The notes under the pieces are model-generated. The model was not told the origin of the DNA. It saw only the letters and a list, made by a program, of their open reading frames with translations, and did no database searches. Below, in pieces: positions 1-13,300 of a stretch of DNA of 64,000 nucleotides; the first letter of the stretch is position 1, and each line of letters begins with the position of its first letter. The position numbers and the translations under genes were made by a program. This DNA comes from Pyxicephalus adspersus (lineage: Eukaryota > Chordata > Amphibia > Anura > Pyxicephalidae): positions 47,287,494-47,351,493 of the forward strand of contig NC_092859.1 in assembly GCF_032062135.1 (NCBI RefSeq), written 5' to 3'.

Positions 1-1023
1 GGAAGTAATACCAATGATGCAAACTTGAACTTTATGTAGCTATAAAAATACTGCACAACTGCAGTACAAAAAAATTGAACTCTTACTTAACTGATAATCA
101 TATTTTACTGCTTCCAAGAATATTCTGATTGTTTGAAGTTGATTTGGAATTATCCACATACTTCATCATACATTCTAAATAGCTATAAGAAGGTAGCATC
201 AAAAATTAGTATATGTCATGTCTGAATAAATTGCTGACAGGGACCACAAAAATAACAGCAGGAGGTAGGTTAAACCACTGAACTATCCAGGTAGTGAGCC
301 TAAACAGTCCTGGGTGTATGGTGATAGGAAATGCAGCAATCTGCTTATAAATATATAGAGGGTATAGTCTTTAGTTCTGAATACCAGTTAGAAACTATCA
401 TTATAAATTATGTCCTAGCCACCATGTTTGTTCTATCCTCATTTCCATCTTGTAGATCACACTTTAGGAAATTTCTGCTTTCTCTGTTGTCACCCAGTAA
501 ACCATAACTTACCCAGATGTAACTTTAACTAACTCTGCCTTTTGTTTTTTAAACTTTTGCAAAACCAAAAAATAACCAAAAGCAACCAGGCAGTAATTAG
601 CACAGTATAGTTAGACCTAGCAGTTTAATATTGGCTTCTGGACTTCAAGTGGAAGTGTGGTCTATAGACTCTGCCCTAGGTAGGTCTGCCATGCTAACTC
701 TCCAAAAAAATGTGGTGGGTGACTGTAGTCTGGAGTATGTGAGGTAGCAAGAATATTACTTCTTTGTGTTGACAAGCATCGGAAGTGAAGTATCAACTAG
801 AATAGATTCACTAGATTTAGCAAAATTAGACTCAACCAGTTTTACTTTTAGGTTGTACAAAATAAAATATAAAAAAATCAAAGAAAAAGGAACTTGACTT
901 TGCAGGTATGCTGTAAAAAGTGAAAAAGGGGTGATCTTAACCTCTCCAACACTTTTCACATGAACATGGTTATTTAAAATACTCTAAAATACCACTAAAG
1001 TAGGTATCTTTCTTCTGTTTTAG
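1..1023. other. Intron of APBB3, nothing recognised
   Basis: AT-rich sequence upstream of the first visible APBB3 exon. I saw no exon of APBB3 here: the first PTB1 segments known from the family are absent, so they must lie to the left. No repeat family was recognised. Confidence 0.5.
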
Positions 1024-1266
1024 AGACTTTGCTTTTGTAGCTAATGACAAGGATACCTGCATGCTGAAGTGTCATGTATTCCGTTGTGATGTCCCAGCTA
1101 AAGCCATTGCCAGTGCGCTCCATGACATGTGTTCTAAGGTATGAAGTCTCTGAGCCAAAAAATATAAAAACAGGTAAAATAGATCAGCTTGATGTACAAA
1201 AATTCATATCAAATTGTGTGTGTGATTTTAAACCTTTTTTTATATATTTTAAACCTGATTTTATAT

Positions 1267-1307
<41 letters not shown>

Positions 1308-4300
1308 GAGATATTTAGCCTATACATACATACTTTGTGCTACACATTCAGCAAAAAAATGTATGAATCTTATGTGTGTATTTTGAGTGAAAACGTTAAA
1401 AATAGACCACAATGTGTTCACTTTGTGACTAATATAATAACAGTTGACTATAAAGAAACAGAGTAATGGTCTCATTAGCTCCCTCCAGTGGCTAATGAAT
1501 GGAAAACTTAATGCAAGAAGAAGGTGAAGAGAAAACATATTGAAATGACCTAAAGCTAACTTCTGAAATAATAATTTATGACTGGCAGCTAAAGGCTTAC
1601 TTGTTATTAATGCAATCATTTAGGAGTAGGTGGCCATTAGTTGGAAGATTCATCCCCTAGTTTCTTTTTTCTCTTATGGACCCTTTTACATAGGTGATGT
1701 AAAGTCTTTTTTTTTGTTTAATAAAAGTAATCATTGTTACTATGATCATGAAAAGCTAGCCCCATGGCTGTCATGCTGTAGCAATTGTCATAAAGCTTTC
1801 TTAGTCAATTACCTTAAACTCCTAACCTGCACCATTGCTCTGGATCAGATTAAACTATTGAAGCTATTGGATCAACATGACAACTGTTGGGAACATAATA
1901 CTACATAATTGTTTTACCTATGCGTTGATGTCATACTGACCTTCTTGCTTTAATAATTTAGTTTACTGACCCTGAACATGTTTGCAGATAACATATTTGC
2001 AGGCTCAGCACATTTCTTGATTTGTATTCTTGTTCCAGGTCAGTAAAGCTCCATTCACACTATGTATGGTTCAGTGTGGTACTGTGGTTTTCCCTACATA
2101 TCTGGTCTCGGCCAGAAATGGCCTTTTTTATTATTAGAAGGTCACTTATAAGATTTATTTACATTAGCCAAACCTATAAATCTTTCTATCAAGTGTATCC
2201 TCATAATGGTGCTGATTGTAGGCTCAGGTAGGTTTTCTTCATATCTTTTAGTTTTGTCCTTAAAACGAGCCTTTCTGGCAGGCCTTGTCTTGCAACTCAT
2301 CTCCACTCATGTTAGCCCTGCAATATATATCTTTGCTTTTTAGGAGTGCTAAAAGCCTTGGCCCCTAATCTAGCTGGAGGTTAAGAGAGGTAGGTGATGG
2401 TAGTCCCCTGGGAGATCAAACAGGTCAAGGGACACTCCTTTAAAAGTATGTCAAAAATAGAGAGAGACAGAGGGGGTTTTATGTGGTCAAAGGTATTTAT
2501 TATCTGTGATTGTTCGCTTCCGGTACATTAGTATTTACATTGTGGATACAGTGATCAACAAAAACTAAGATACAAACATATAGAAAGTATGTATACAATC
2601 ACATTAAACACAACTTACAGTAACATATTGCTTGAACAGCATGGTAAAGTATTGAATGTTCACCTATATACATTATGAACAAAATGATTGGTGCAACTAG
2701 ACAGAAAAGCTTCTAGTGTAAGTTAGCTTTCAAGCTCAAATCAATCAGGAAAGAAGGTCTCTTTAACCCGTACGCGTTCCACCTCTTACGGCTTCTTCAG
2801 GGTTAATGGAGAGGCCATGAGCGTAATATCTTCATAAGAAATTACCCAAAACCAGGTAATCCATGCTCTAGAGGGAACAGAAGAGTCCAAATGGAGGAAT
2901 AATTGTTAGAGGCAGTGGTTAGGGTTAAATTGTACACCCAATTCCACCGTATGAAAGTAACTCAGGATGTCCCTTTTGTCTCAATGATATTGTGATACAG
3001 CATCCTGTGGGAAAGATTGAAGATGTTGAGGAGCAGAGCAGCAGCTATTGGTATCACTTGAGACTGCTACAGTCCACCAATAGCTCCTGCTCTGCTCTTC
3101 ACAAATGGCAGACTTATATTTCTCTTATGATGAATTTACTTTAACTTTTTTCTTTTAAAAAAAGAATATTTGTTTAACATTTGAGTGCTGTAATATGCAA
3201 AATAAAGATTAGACCTGTTTCCTACTATGTCTCTGCAATGTATTTATGTAACGTTGGGTTGGTATGCATTGCATTGGGGCTTAATTTGCTGCCCCCACAC
3301 AAAAAAGTGGATGCTGCTCCCTTACAAGTACAATGCACAGCAACACTTGTGCATTGCATTAAAAAATGCATTTCAGCTTAAAAATATGTGTGTTAACACA
3401 ACACAATAGTAGGAACAGACCCTCAATGATGGGTAAGTATTTATATAGCTAATGCATAAGTTTATATACCCTAGGGACACTTTCTGGTTGTATTGTGAAT
3501 TAAATTACTATTAGCATATCCCAATATGGCATTTGGAGGTGTGCAAACCTTTGTTTTCTGAAAATATTTGTATACCATCCCTGTAAACTGTTTAAATATT
3601 TGTGTTTAAAGTATAGTAGAGATATACAATTTTAAAGTTCAATGTCATTCTGTCTTTACAGATCATGGCGGAAAGAGCTGTGGCCAATCACACAATCACT
3701 CGTTCCGTTACCTTAGAGACAATTTCACCTGAAGACTTACCAGTGCAAGGTTGGGAAATAATTAAAATGCTCATAGAAAATATCTGCATTGTAAGCAGGG
3801 CAAAACAGTTTCACTATCTATAGCACAACTTACAGGTGTAAGCACCGAATATTTTTCAATGCTTAGTCCAGTATATTGGTGACATTTGTTACTAGTTTGA
3901 GCTAAAAAGTTTTAAAAGGGTTTTGTACCTTTATTTTCCCAATTTCCCCATTGGCCTGCTGACCTAAATAACTGGGAACAAAAAATAGTGGATCCCCAAA
4001 TCTTGATATCTAGGTTTCTTGATATCTATTCCTGAAGAAAAAACAGGATGCAGACACCAGTAAGAACCCTTTCTAACTCTGACCAAACTAGAAAAAGTTT
4101 TGTCTAGAGCCCCCTTTTAGCCAAGGTAAACATGGCATAGGAAGATTCTTTAGATTCTTTAGGGTTACATGCTAATGGTATTTGTATGTGAACTGCATGT
4201 TCTTCGTTAAGCCCACTTAAAAATGTTTTATCTTAGTACAAACTTAAGTTAATGTTAGAAAACAAATGTGTTATTCCCTCTTATTAGGACTGGAAAGATG

Positions 4301-7300
4301 CCCAACGTTAATGAGCGAACATTTGCTTCAGCTTCACACTTTGTAACACAAACAGATGGACATTTTATTTCATGTGTCTCAATTTCATATATTCATCTTC
4401 ATGCAGTTGCCTATAATGCCATAATGGAAAAATATATTAATGTAATAATGTTTCCAATGTTTGGAGGGAGCTACATTTATGCCAGTGATTTTGACAGTGT
4501 GGACCACTGGCAGCTAAAATATGGAAGAATGCAGAATGTTACAATACAATGCAAGCATAAATTAACTTTGTTGTTTTTTATGCCATTCAAAGTTAGATCT
4601 GCTACCAAAAACAAAGGGGTCTATTTATAGAGCAGCAAATTTGACAATTACACATTTGAAACATTCCCATATACTTCTAGGTCCATGTCTTTTAGTGGCA
4701 GTGATTGATTCTCCACCAGGGAATGTTTTGGTGATTGACAGATGTACTACTTTATAATCTTATTAGATCCCAGACTTTGCATCTGGTAAGAAATGTAGGA
4801 ATATAGATGTAATAAAGCTTTGCCATGTGATTATGGGTGCAGGGTGCAACTACATCTTCATCAATGTCTCTAGCAACAGCAATGAGTGAATAGGCAGGTT
4901 ATACCCGGATTCTACTGCTTCTCCTCAATATGATCAGAAAAAAGAAATGTTTTTAAACATCCCTTTTACCTTTAATCTGAAACTAAACAATACCTGCATC
5001 TCTCTGCAATTTTGCCCAGTGTTAATTGTCAATTTTTGCTGCAGAAAGACTTTGATATTTATATCAGTTACCATGACCATTGGATTATTGCCATCCAATC
5101 TTTTTTAATCTGAAGCTGTCAATTAAAAAATTTATAGCAGAACACCAATTGCAGAGGGGGATTTTGAAAGACAGTGTTTGAGGTTAAATCTATTACCTGA
5201 GATAAGTATCAGACCAGGTTAACCATATCTTGACTCAGATCCAGCGGCTGCAAAGGAGACCAGGATGTGCCCGGCATCCTATACTTACTTGCATATGACA
5301 GGTAAAGCTGGAAATCAGGCAAGTAAGTATGTTTTATTGCAGGGGACATCACTCTTTCTGCAATGAAGACCTACTTGATCACAAAGTGGAACTCTTCTTT
5401 TGGGATTCTTTTTCTGATTGCCACCTAGTCAAAATGCCTGACTGTATGGTCAGAAAGGCTTGGACACAAGCACTATGCATGTCTGTACATACAATCTGTC
5501 TCCTAAGGAAGGAGCACTAAAGCACCTACCTATCTACAGTCAGTCCCACACCTGTTCAGGGATCCTTCCACTTCAAAGATAGGCTCTAGTCCTGTTACTA
5601 TCCACATCCTTACACAGCCGAAACCCATCAATCTGTCACACTTTCTAAAAGAATGTTTTTTGTTTTTTTTTAAAAGCTAAATTTATAGACTCATGTTTTA
5701 TATGTTTTCATTTTTTATATATGTCTTAATATTTGGTTTGTTCATGTTTACAGAGCATGAACAAGCCTAATAACATTGGGTTTCTAGCCTTTCACTCTTC
5801 ACCTGCTGGTTGTATGTAATGCATATGAAATATTCCGATACAGTATATAATACCCTAACTGAAAAGAAATAAAAATAACATTATGTTAATACTGAACATA
5901 ATGAATAAATAAAGAAAAAAATATACATTTACTTTAAACTTGTGGATGGTTTATAGACTTTTTAGACTTTATAGAGTAGAATAGAAGCAGTCATACAAGG
6001 ACATACAACAGCCCATCCTCTTATGAACTCATGGTAGATATAAAGCTCAGACGTGGCGCTAATCCATCAATTAATCGGCATATTGTCATACATAGGCCCT
6101 TTGGATGTGTTTTTAGCAAACAATTCAACTACTGAAATGTTAAAAACTCCTCAATGGTCAGAGAACCTTTGTCATATCATCAGCAGAAATGTATCACATT
6201 TCTGTAGCCATAATATATTTCACATATAAAACAAAGCCTTTGACTAAGATATATTTCTCACTATTTTCAGCAAAGTATTTGTCTTTATTTGAACAAAAAG
6301 AACTCAGAAAGCTAAAAAATGCCCTGATGGAAAAGTAAAATATAGTAATGAACACCCTTTGCTGTCTTTCCACAATGATAGTCAGAATAAACCGTTGTTT
6401 AGTTAATGGATGACAATTTCACATACTTTTGTTTGTTCTAGTTGATATTCTGGATACTGTGCGGGAGTCCATTCAGAAATATGAACTGCTTTTCATTGGC
6501 AGCCTTCCCGTCTCAAAACCAATGGGTGAGTTATTATAGAGACTGTGCTGCATCAGCTCCTCCAGGGAGCAACTAATAAATACTTTGTAAACAATGTATT
6601 CTTCTATTCTTACCCTCTGCGGTGTAATGCTGTATTATATTTTCCTGTGGAAAGGTCTACAATGTAATTGCAGATGAAAACTTATAAGCTTTTTAAAAGT
6701 TAATATGTCCAAATTTAAATGCTGCACTTTAGCCAGATTTAAAACCACACATAATAATACAGTTCTGTATTTTATAATACTGTGTAAAGAAGAAAAAAAA
6801 AACAAGTTTTTTTTAAGCAGGTTATCAATTGGAAAAGAAAAAAATCTTCAATAAACTTTGATAAAAATCACCAATTTATTTCACAATAGCATCTAAAGAG
6901 CTATATCAGTTAAAAAAATCTAATGTACCCTTGTGATAATAAAAAGATCCTGGCGTGATTGATTCCTGTTCATGGAATTATGACTGCTTCTTCTGAAGCA
7001 TAATGTCTGAGGAGGAACATGCATTCCTAAATCAAAAACGATCATATACAGGTAAGTCACTTTGAAACCACTTACAATAGTTATAAAAAGAGTACATTAA
7101 CTTATCTGCTCCAATGACTAGTTAATAGAGGTGGGCAATCCAAAGCCACAGACAGGGATGGAGAGGCTTGGAAAAAATCAGGGAGTCAGATAAGTAGGCA
7201 ATCTGGCTATATTATCATCTATAAATATGAATATTGTATATATAAATATTGTTCCAAAATGCCTCTCTGCAACTTGATGACCTTCCTTTTTAATAAAGTG

Positions 7301-10300
7301 ACTACTCACAAGCTTGACATTGAGAGCAGGAAGCTTGCAATAAGTAAATACTGGGTAGTTGGATACATGCTATTTGTCCTAATTTCTGATGTTGTCTGGA
7401 AAGCCTTGTAATAAATTTAACCTTATTGTCTCCCCTATTCAAAGTGCTGGTCCTAGATTTTACCTATTGGTATGCTTTTTTTAAGATTCTTAATAACCCT
7501 TACAGCGTAACCCATGTTGAAAAGCTTTAGCTTCCTTTTCTAAGTCTTCCTCACTGGAACATTTGCAATGTATTCTCAAAACTTATAGTAGTATGCAGTA
7601 CTCCTCTTTAAGGGGTAAGGTGAGCACTATCTGTGTTCTGTATAGTGTTTTCTGCCAAGGATTTTCAAAACAATCTGGATAATAAAACAGAATTTTGTAA
7701 CGAAATCTTAGATTTATTATACTCTATAGTAAATTTCAAGGTTTACTTATTTCTCTCAATCATTTCTCCAAAAAAAATTCCAGTAAAATGTTTTCTGCAC
7801 CTGCATAATAACACATGGCAGAGGTATACATTGCAAGGTTCTCATTTGAAAATAGCTCTCTTTCACAAAAGTTTTGCATATGTGGGAGCACATTGTGTCC
7901 CTATTGCAACCCCCTGTATCTGGAGGTTGGAAAGCAATAGAACATTAACACATTCCATGTGAGTATTGCAATAACCTAAGTATGAATTCATTGAATTTCC
8001 AAGTAACCTGACTGGCCTCATTCAAAAACATTTGTTTTAATATTTGAATTCCCTTTGGAGTTTGGAGGCCTTATCACAATGTTATTATTGTGGCGTAAAG
8101 TTTGTAACTTTTTGTGTATTGGAGGCATATTCTCCCCAATACTGGATTTAGGATTAATACTGAATTTACCATTAAAAGGTTTTTTGTTTTGTTTTGTAGG
8201 GAGTATATTGTTTTATAAGATTATATTGCATAAATCGTTGTAAATTGTTAAGGTGTTGATGTTTTTTATTGTATTGTTGTACTTTTATATTCTTTGTGTT
8301 TCTAGGTAACTGCACATATTGGGCCTGATTTATTAAAGCTCTCCAAGATTGGAGAGGGTACACTTTCATCAGTTATTCTGGGTGATCCAGCAAACCTGGA
8401 ATGGATCTGGTCCAGGACTAAAAACATTTGCTAAAAAACCAAATGACTTTTTAGAAATCCATTACAGGTTTGCTGGAACACCCAGCTTCACTGATGAAAG
8501 TGTATGATCTCCAGTCTTGGAAAGCTTTATTAAATCAGGTGAATTGGGCCAGATTTATTAAAGCCCTCCAAGGTTGGAGAGGATACACTTTTATCAGTGA
8601 ACCTAAGTGATCCAAAAAACCTGGAATGAATCTGATCCAGGGTGGAAAACGTTTGCTAACAAATAGAAAATTACTTTAAAAAATCTATTCCAAGTTTGCT
8701 TGATCACCCATGTTCACTGATAAACGTGTATCCTCTCCAACCTTGGAGATCTGTATTAAAGACCCATTGTGTTTTGGTTACTATATTATATATATACTAT
8801 ACTTTAGATGCTTGCAGGGGGGCACAAATCCATGCCCATCACACTGTGTGTATGTGGTGGTCGTGGTTTACTTCTCTTTTACCTGTGGTACATATCCTAT
8901 TTGGTTAGGATTAGTTGCAGCTTCTAGCATCCTAGAAACCAAGGTCATACCAAGGTCTTTTTCATGTCACAGGTGTACATAGTATCACATAGTGATTTTT
9001 TAATTTATATTCTGTGGATGCAGTTCTGAAATAAATTAGTGTTTTTTTTTGTCTATTGTAGATTATTTGTTTTCCAACTGAATTTACCAATGCCTAAATT
9101 ACCCCTTGTTTTTATTTTCTTTATTTACAATGTTATTGCCTTTAGGGTGTGGCACAAAATGGGTACCAATAGAGAGTACCTCTTTATGATATGTTATATA
9201 CTTTACTAAATATATATTTTTAAATGTAAGCTGCATAGGTATCTAAGGCTTAGGCTACATGGACTGTTTCCCCAGCGTTCAACCTGAGGCTTTTAAAGCC
9301 CATGTTTGAAATCCCCATGCATTCCAATAGGCTAATCTACACCAGGACTTTTCCTTCAGGCACGCTTATGAGCATTATCCTAAACGTTGCTTGCAGGGGT
9401 ACATAAAACCCCTTACTTGTATGTGTTTGTGTAACTAAAATCACAGAGCACTGAAGGTGAATGGAGAGCCTTGCCCCCATTTAACCCCTAGTGCCGGGGG
9501 ATCCCTCACTGTCAGGAGGAGTCCCACGGCTGTGCTCATGTCATGATTGCAGCCGTGGGAATCATCCTTTCATTGGGATAACCTGTAAAAAAAAAGTTTA
9601 GGTACACAAACACACACACATTTAATAAAATACTTTAACATTAAAGACTCGTCCAATTTTTTACACATATTTTAACACTTTCAGGGAATGAGTAAGGAGT
9701 TTTATGTACCCCTGTACTCATTCCCTGAAAAGGTTAAAAGGTAAAATTTTTTAAACGCTTATGTAAAATTGCAGCATTTTGCGGTAAAACGCGTCATAGG
9801 CGTTTATAAAATTTTTTTAGCATATTAAAGTCAAGCTTTAAAAAGATTTATATACGTTTTTATAACCGTCCATGTAGACCCAGTCTAAGGTCTTATGGGC
9901 ATTGTCCTCTGTTGCAGTCCATTACGGCATAGCTCAGAGTGAGAGATGAAGAAAAACACAAGTAGCCAATCAGTTCATGTGCTGAAAAGGATAATGGTAG
10001 GAGGAGAAATTAGAGTAACAGCACTATGGGCAGAACCTTTAAATGCAATAGTGTAATGTAAATGTTTTACAGGACAGCCTATCCACCCAAATATAGGATG
10101 CCAATACCTAAGCAGCAGTACTGTTACTTAAGACTAAAAAGGGGTTTATTAAAACAGATTAACATTAAGTTTGTGTGTGTAATCGCATAATCCTACTTTA
10201 CCTTTTTAGTTAATATTTGTTTAGCTGAGGAGAGATAAAAGAATGTTTTAGATATTTTTATTTCTTAGCCCTGAAAATAATAAAATACAAAAGTACTGTA

Positions 10301-13300
10301 AATGCACACTTTGTAAAGCCTGAGTGGCCTCTAACTACTGGTGTAAAAGGATGTATTGAGCCATTCTGCGTATCAGACACCATGTTGTCTTGCATTGATC
10401 CAAGCATTGTCTTCATTCAGGCCTTCCAATCCTTTTTATTTGATCCAAGCATTGTCTTCATTCAGGCCTTCCAATCCTTTTTATTTGATCCAAGCATTGT
10501 CTTCATTCAGGCCTTCCAATCCTTTTTATTTGATCCAAGCATTGTCTTCATTCAGGCCTTCCAATCCTTTTTATTTGATCCAAGCATTGTCTTCATTCAG
10601 GCCTTCCAATCCTTTTTATTTCAATTGATTGTGATGGTGGATAGTGATAGCATGGTATCCTGGACAGTGGCTGAATCCCTGGATCTTCTCCATTGTCTAT
10701 CAGCCATTTGAGCAAACCTTCATTTATAAAAACTTGGTGTAAGTTTTTAAGAATGCAAAATGTATTTAAAAGTCTGAGAAGTCCATAATGCTTCAGACAA
10801 CACTTGCAAATAGTAGGGGAGTGCAGTCAGATAGACTGAATTAAGGTCATATGAGAGGTTTCCTCCCCTACGGACACATTCATCCTTAATTTTTGGTGCT
10901 TAAAATGTAAAATGCATCTATGAAGCACACAACTGCTTTATAAATGTGCCAGGTTTTTTTCTATGCAGGTATGGAAGTACTGAATGATTCTATAGAAAAC
11001 ATGATCAGCACTACACTCAGGGAACATTGGACAGCTGCTGTAATTGAAGTGACTGACACATCTGTGACTGTACACCGGAGAGAGGTAATTCAGTTTAGCA
11101 TTTATGTTTTTTTATATACAGTGGAAATAATAATAAGTGTAAACACCCCTGGTAATGCTAGATTTTTGTCGTGAAAAATGAGACCACAAAAAATCATTTC
11201 AATACTTTTCCCAACTTTAATGTGATCTATAACTTGTACAATTTAATTGAAAAACAAACAAATCGGTTAGGGAAAAAATATAAGGAATATTAAAATTACA
11301 ATAAGCTGGTTACATAAATGTGCAAACCCTTAAACCTTTACTTTAGAGGCACCCTTTGATTTAATTACAACATTCAGTCTTCTTGGGTAGGAGTCTATCA
11401 TCATAGCTTAGCAATTTTTTGCCCACATTTTTTGTAAAAATACTCCAAGTCTGTCAGATTGCAAAGGCATCGCTTGTGCACAGGCCTGTTAAGGTCCCCT
11501 CACATATATTCTATTGAATTTAGGTGTGGGCTCATTCCAAAACTTTCATTTTCTTCTCGTGAAGCCATTTTTTAATTGATTTGGATGTATGCTTGGGGTC
11601 ATTGTCATGATGAAAGGTGAAATTCTTCTTCACCTTCATCTTTCTAGCAGAAGATTGAAGGTTTTGCGCCAAAAGTGAACTGTGTATAATTTCCTCCACC
11701 TTGACTAAAGCACCAGTTCCAGCTGAAATAAACAATCCTAAAGCACTATACCACCACCATGCTTCAATACAAAATGTTGTTTTTGCCCCAAATGTACCTT
11801 TTGAAATTGTGGCCAAAACAATTAACCTTTTAAAAGAAGTACAACTAAATTTCATCATAATATTTTCTTGATATTATACAGCAGTAATGAGAACAGAATC
11901 TTAATGTTATACAGCAGTAATTAGAACAGAGTCCTAATATTATAAAGCAGTAATGAGAACAGAACCTTAGAGTCACATGAGTCAGCACCTTTAAGAAATT
12001 CCTCCTCCTACTCTACCAAGCGTAATTCTATCAAATAAATTAATTTGTAATTGGAATGTTTTCAAGATTGTGGTGAAAGAGAATAATGAAGTTGCACTGC
12101 AGATGTCTGCATTGCTTGTATAACATTAACATAATTCTGAGTTTATTGAATGTTCCTCGGCTTGTTCTGAATACTGTATCACGTTTATTAATTTAAAATG
12201 AGTGATTTTTCTACAGTCATGTAAAAAAGTCAGTACACCTTATAAAAAATTTTGACTTCTTCAAGATATTTAAACAAGAAAATCCTTGATCTTCATTAGA
12301 ATCTTAAATAACCCCAAAAATGACTTCAGGTTCCTTGCAGTTGGAGTCTATAACCACCTGCCTAATTCACCAATGTTTAAAGTGGGACCTAAAGCGGAAC
12401 TAAACTAAAAATAAAAATATCACACACCATTAATCCCACGAACCCGTCGATCCATGAAGGGTTTCTTTGATTGGGTCCCATGTCCTCATGGTATCCTTCT
12501 TCAGCCCGGCGCAGCCATTTTCTTTAGTCACCTTCCTTCTTCTTCGTACATCACCCGATCTCACACTGTGCAGGAGATCGGGTGACGTAAATGAGGGATA
12601 AAAGAGTGCTGCTCGTGCAGTTTAAGCTGTGATTTGTCAAACGAATGCATTATAGGAAGTGCCACTAGGTGCAGGGCAGCCCCAGCTAAATTAATTTTTT
12701 GCTGGGGCTGATCTGAAGCCTAAATTTGAGCTGTTAAAGTAGTTGTGGGTGTAGAATTGGGGTTTTTTTTAGGCCCTAGAGCATATATGAAGTTAAAATG
12801 TAACTGAGGGACAGGAGCTGGCAAATAAGTAGCACAGCTAATCCTACTCTTTACCTTTACTGTATAATTTTTTGTTTTACCATCTGTTTTACCTTTCTAC
12901 CAACAGAACTGAAAGGGATAGTTGGTAAGTTCAGTTTCCACTACCTCTGCAGTCTTGCAGCCTTAAAAATATTATTTAGAGCAGTGGTCCCCAACCTTTT
13001 CTAGCTTGCGGACCACTAAATGCATGGTCTCCGTACTGCGCATGCGCGGGGGAGCCGTGTGTAACTCAAAGGGGAAGAAACTTCCTCCAGAGTGAGGTCA
13101 TGATGCCAGAAACAACCCACTCTCCCATCGCTGGTCTAAGCCTGTGATGGGAAAGTGAGTGGATTGTGTCCACTGTCCGCAGCCTGCGATCTTTACAGGT
13201 CCCTTTCCATTAGGGCCAGAGCTGCAGACTATATCGCCTGTACAGATTGCAGGCTCTGGGGGTTGGGGATCTCTGATTTAGGGGACTGCTGGAATAACAA

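Noticed and set aside
2735..2830. 'AACCCGTACGCGTTCC' to 'GGCTTCTTCAGGGTT' as a repeat terminus or regulatory site
   Set aside because: It resembles motifs in dispersed frog repeats, but no second copy is in the window and no boundary could be placed.
4268..4630. 120-codon open frame in an APBB3 intron
   Set aside because: Composition is like random AT-rich sequence, there is no family resemblance, and it ends in a MITE.
10356..10711. Two overlapping open frames of 90 and 109 codons with 15-residue repeats
   Set aside because: They are the translation of the 45-bp minisatellite, whose length is a multiple of three. They lie inside an APBB3 intron without a promoter, and the same array is open in two frames.
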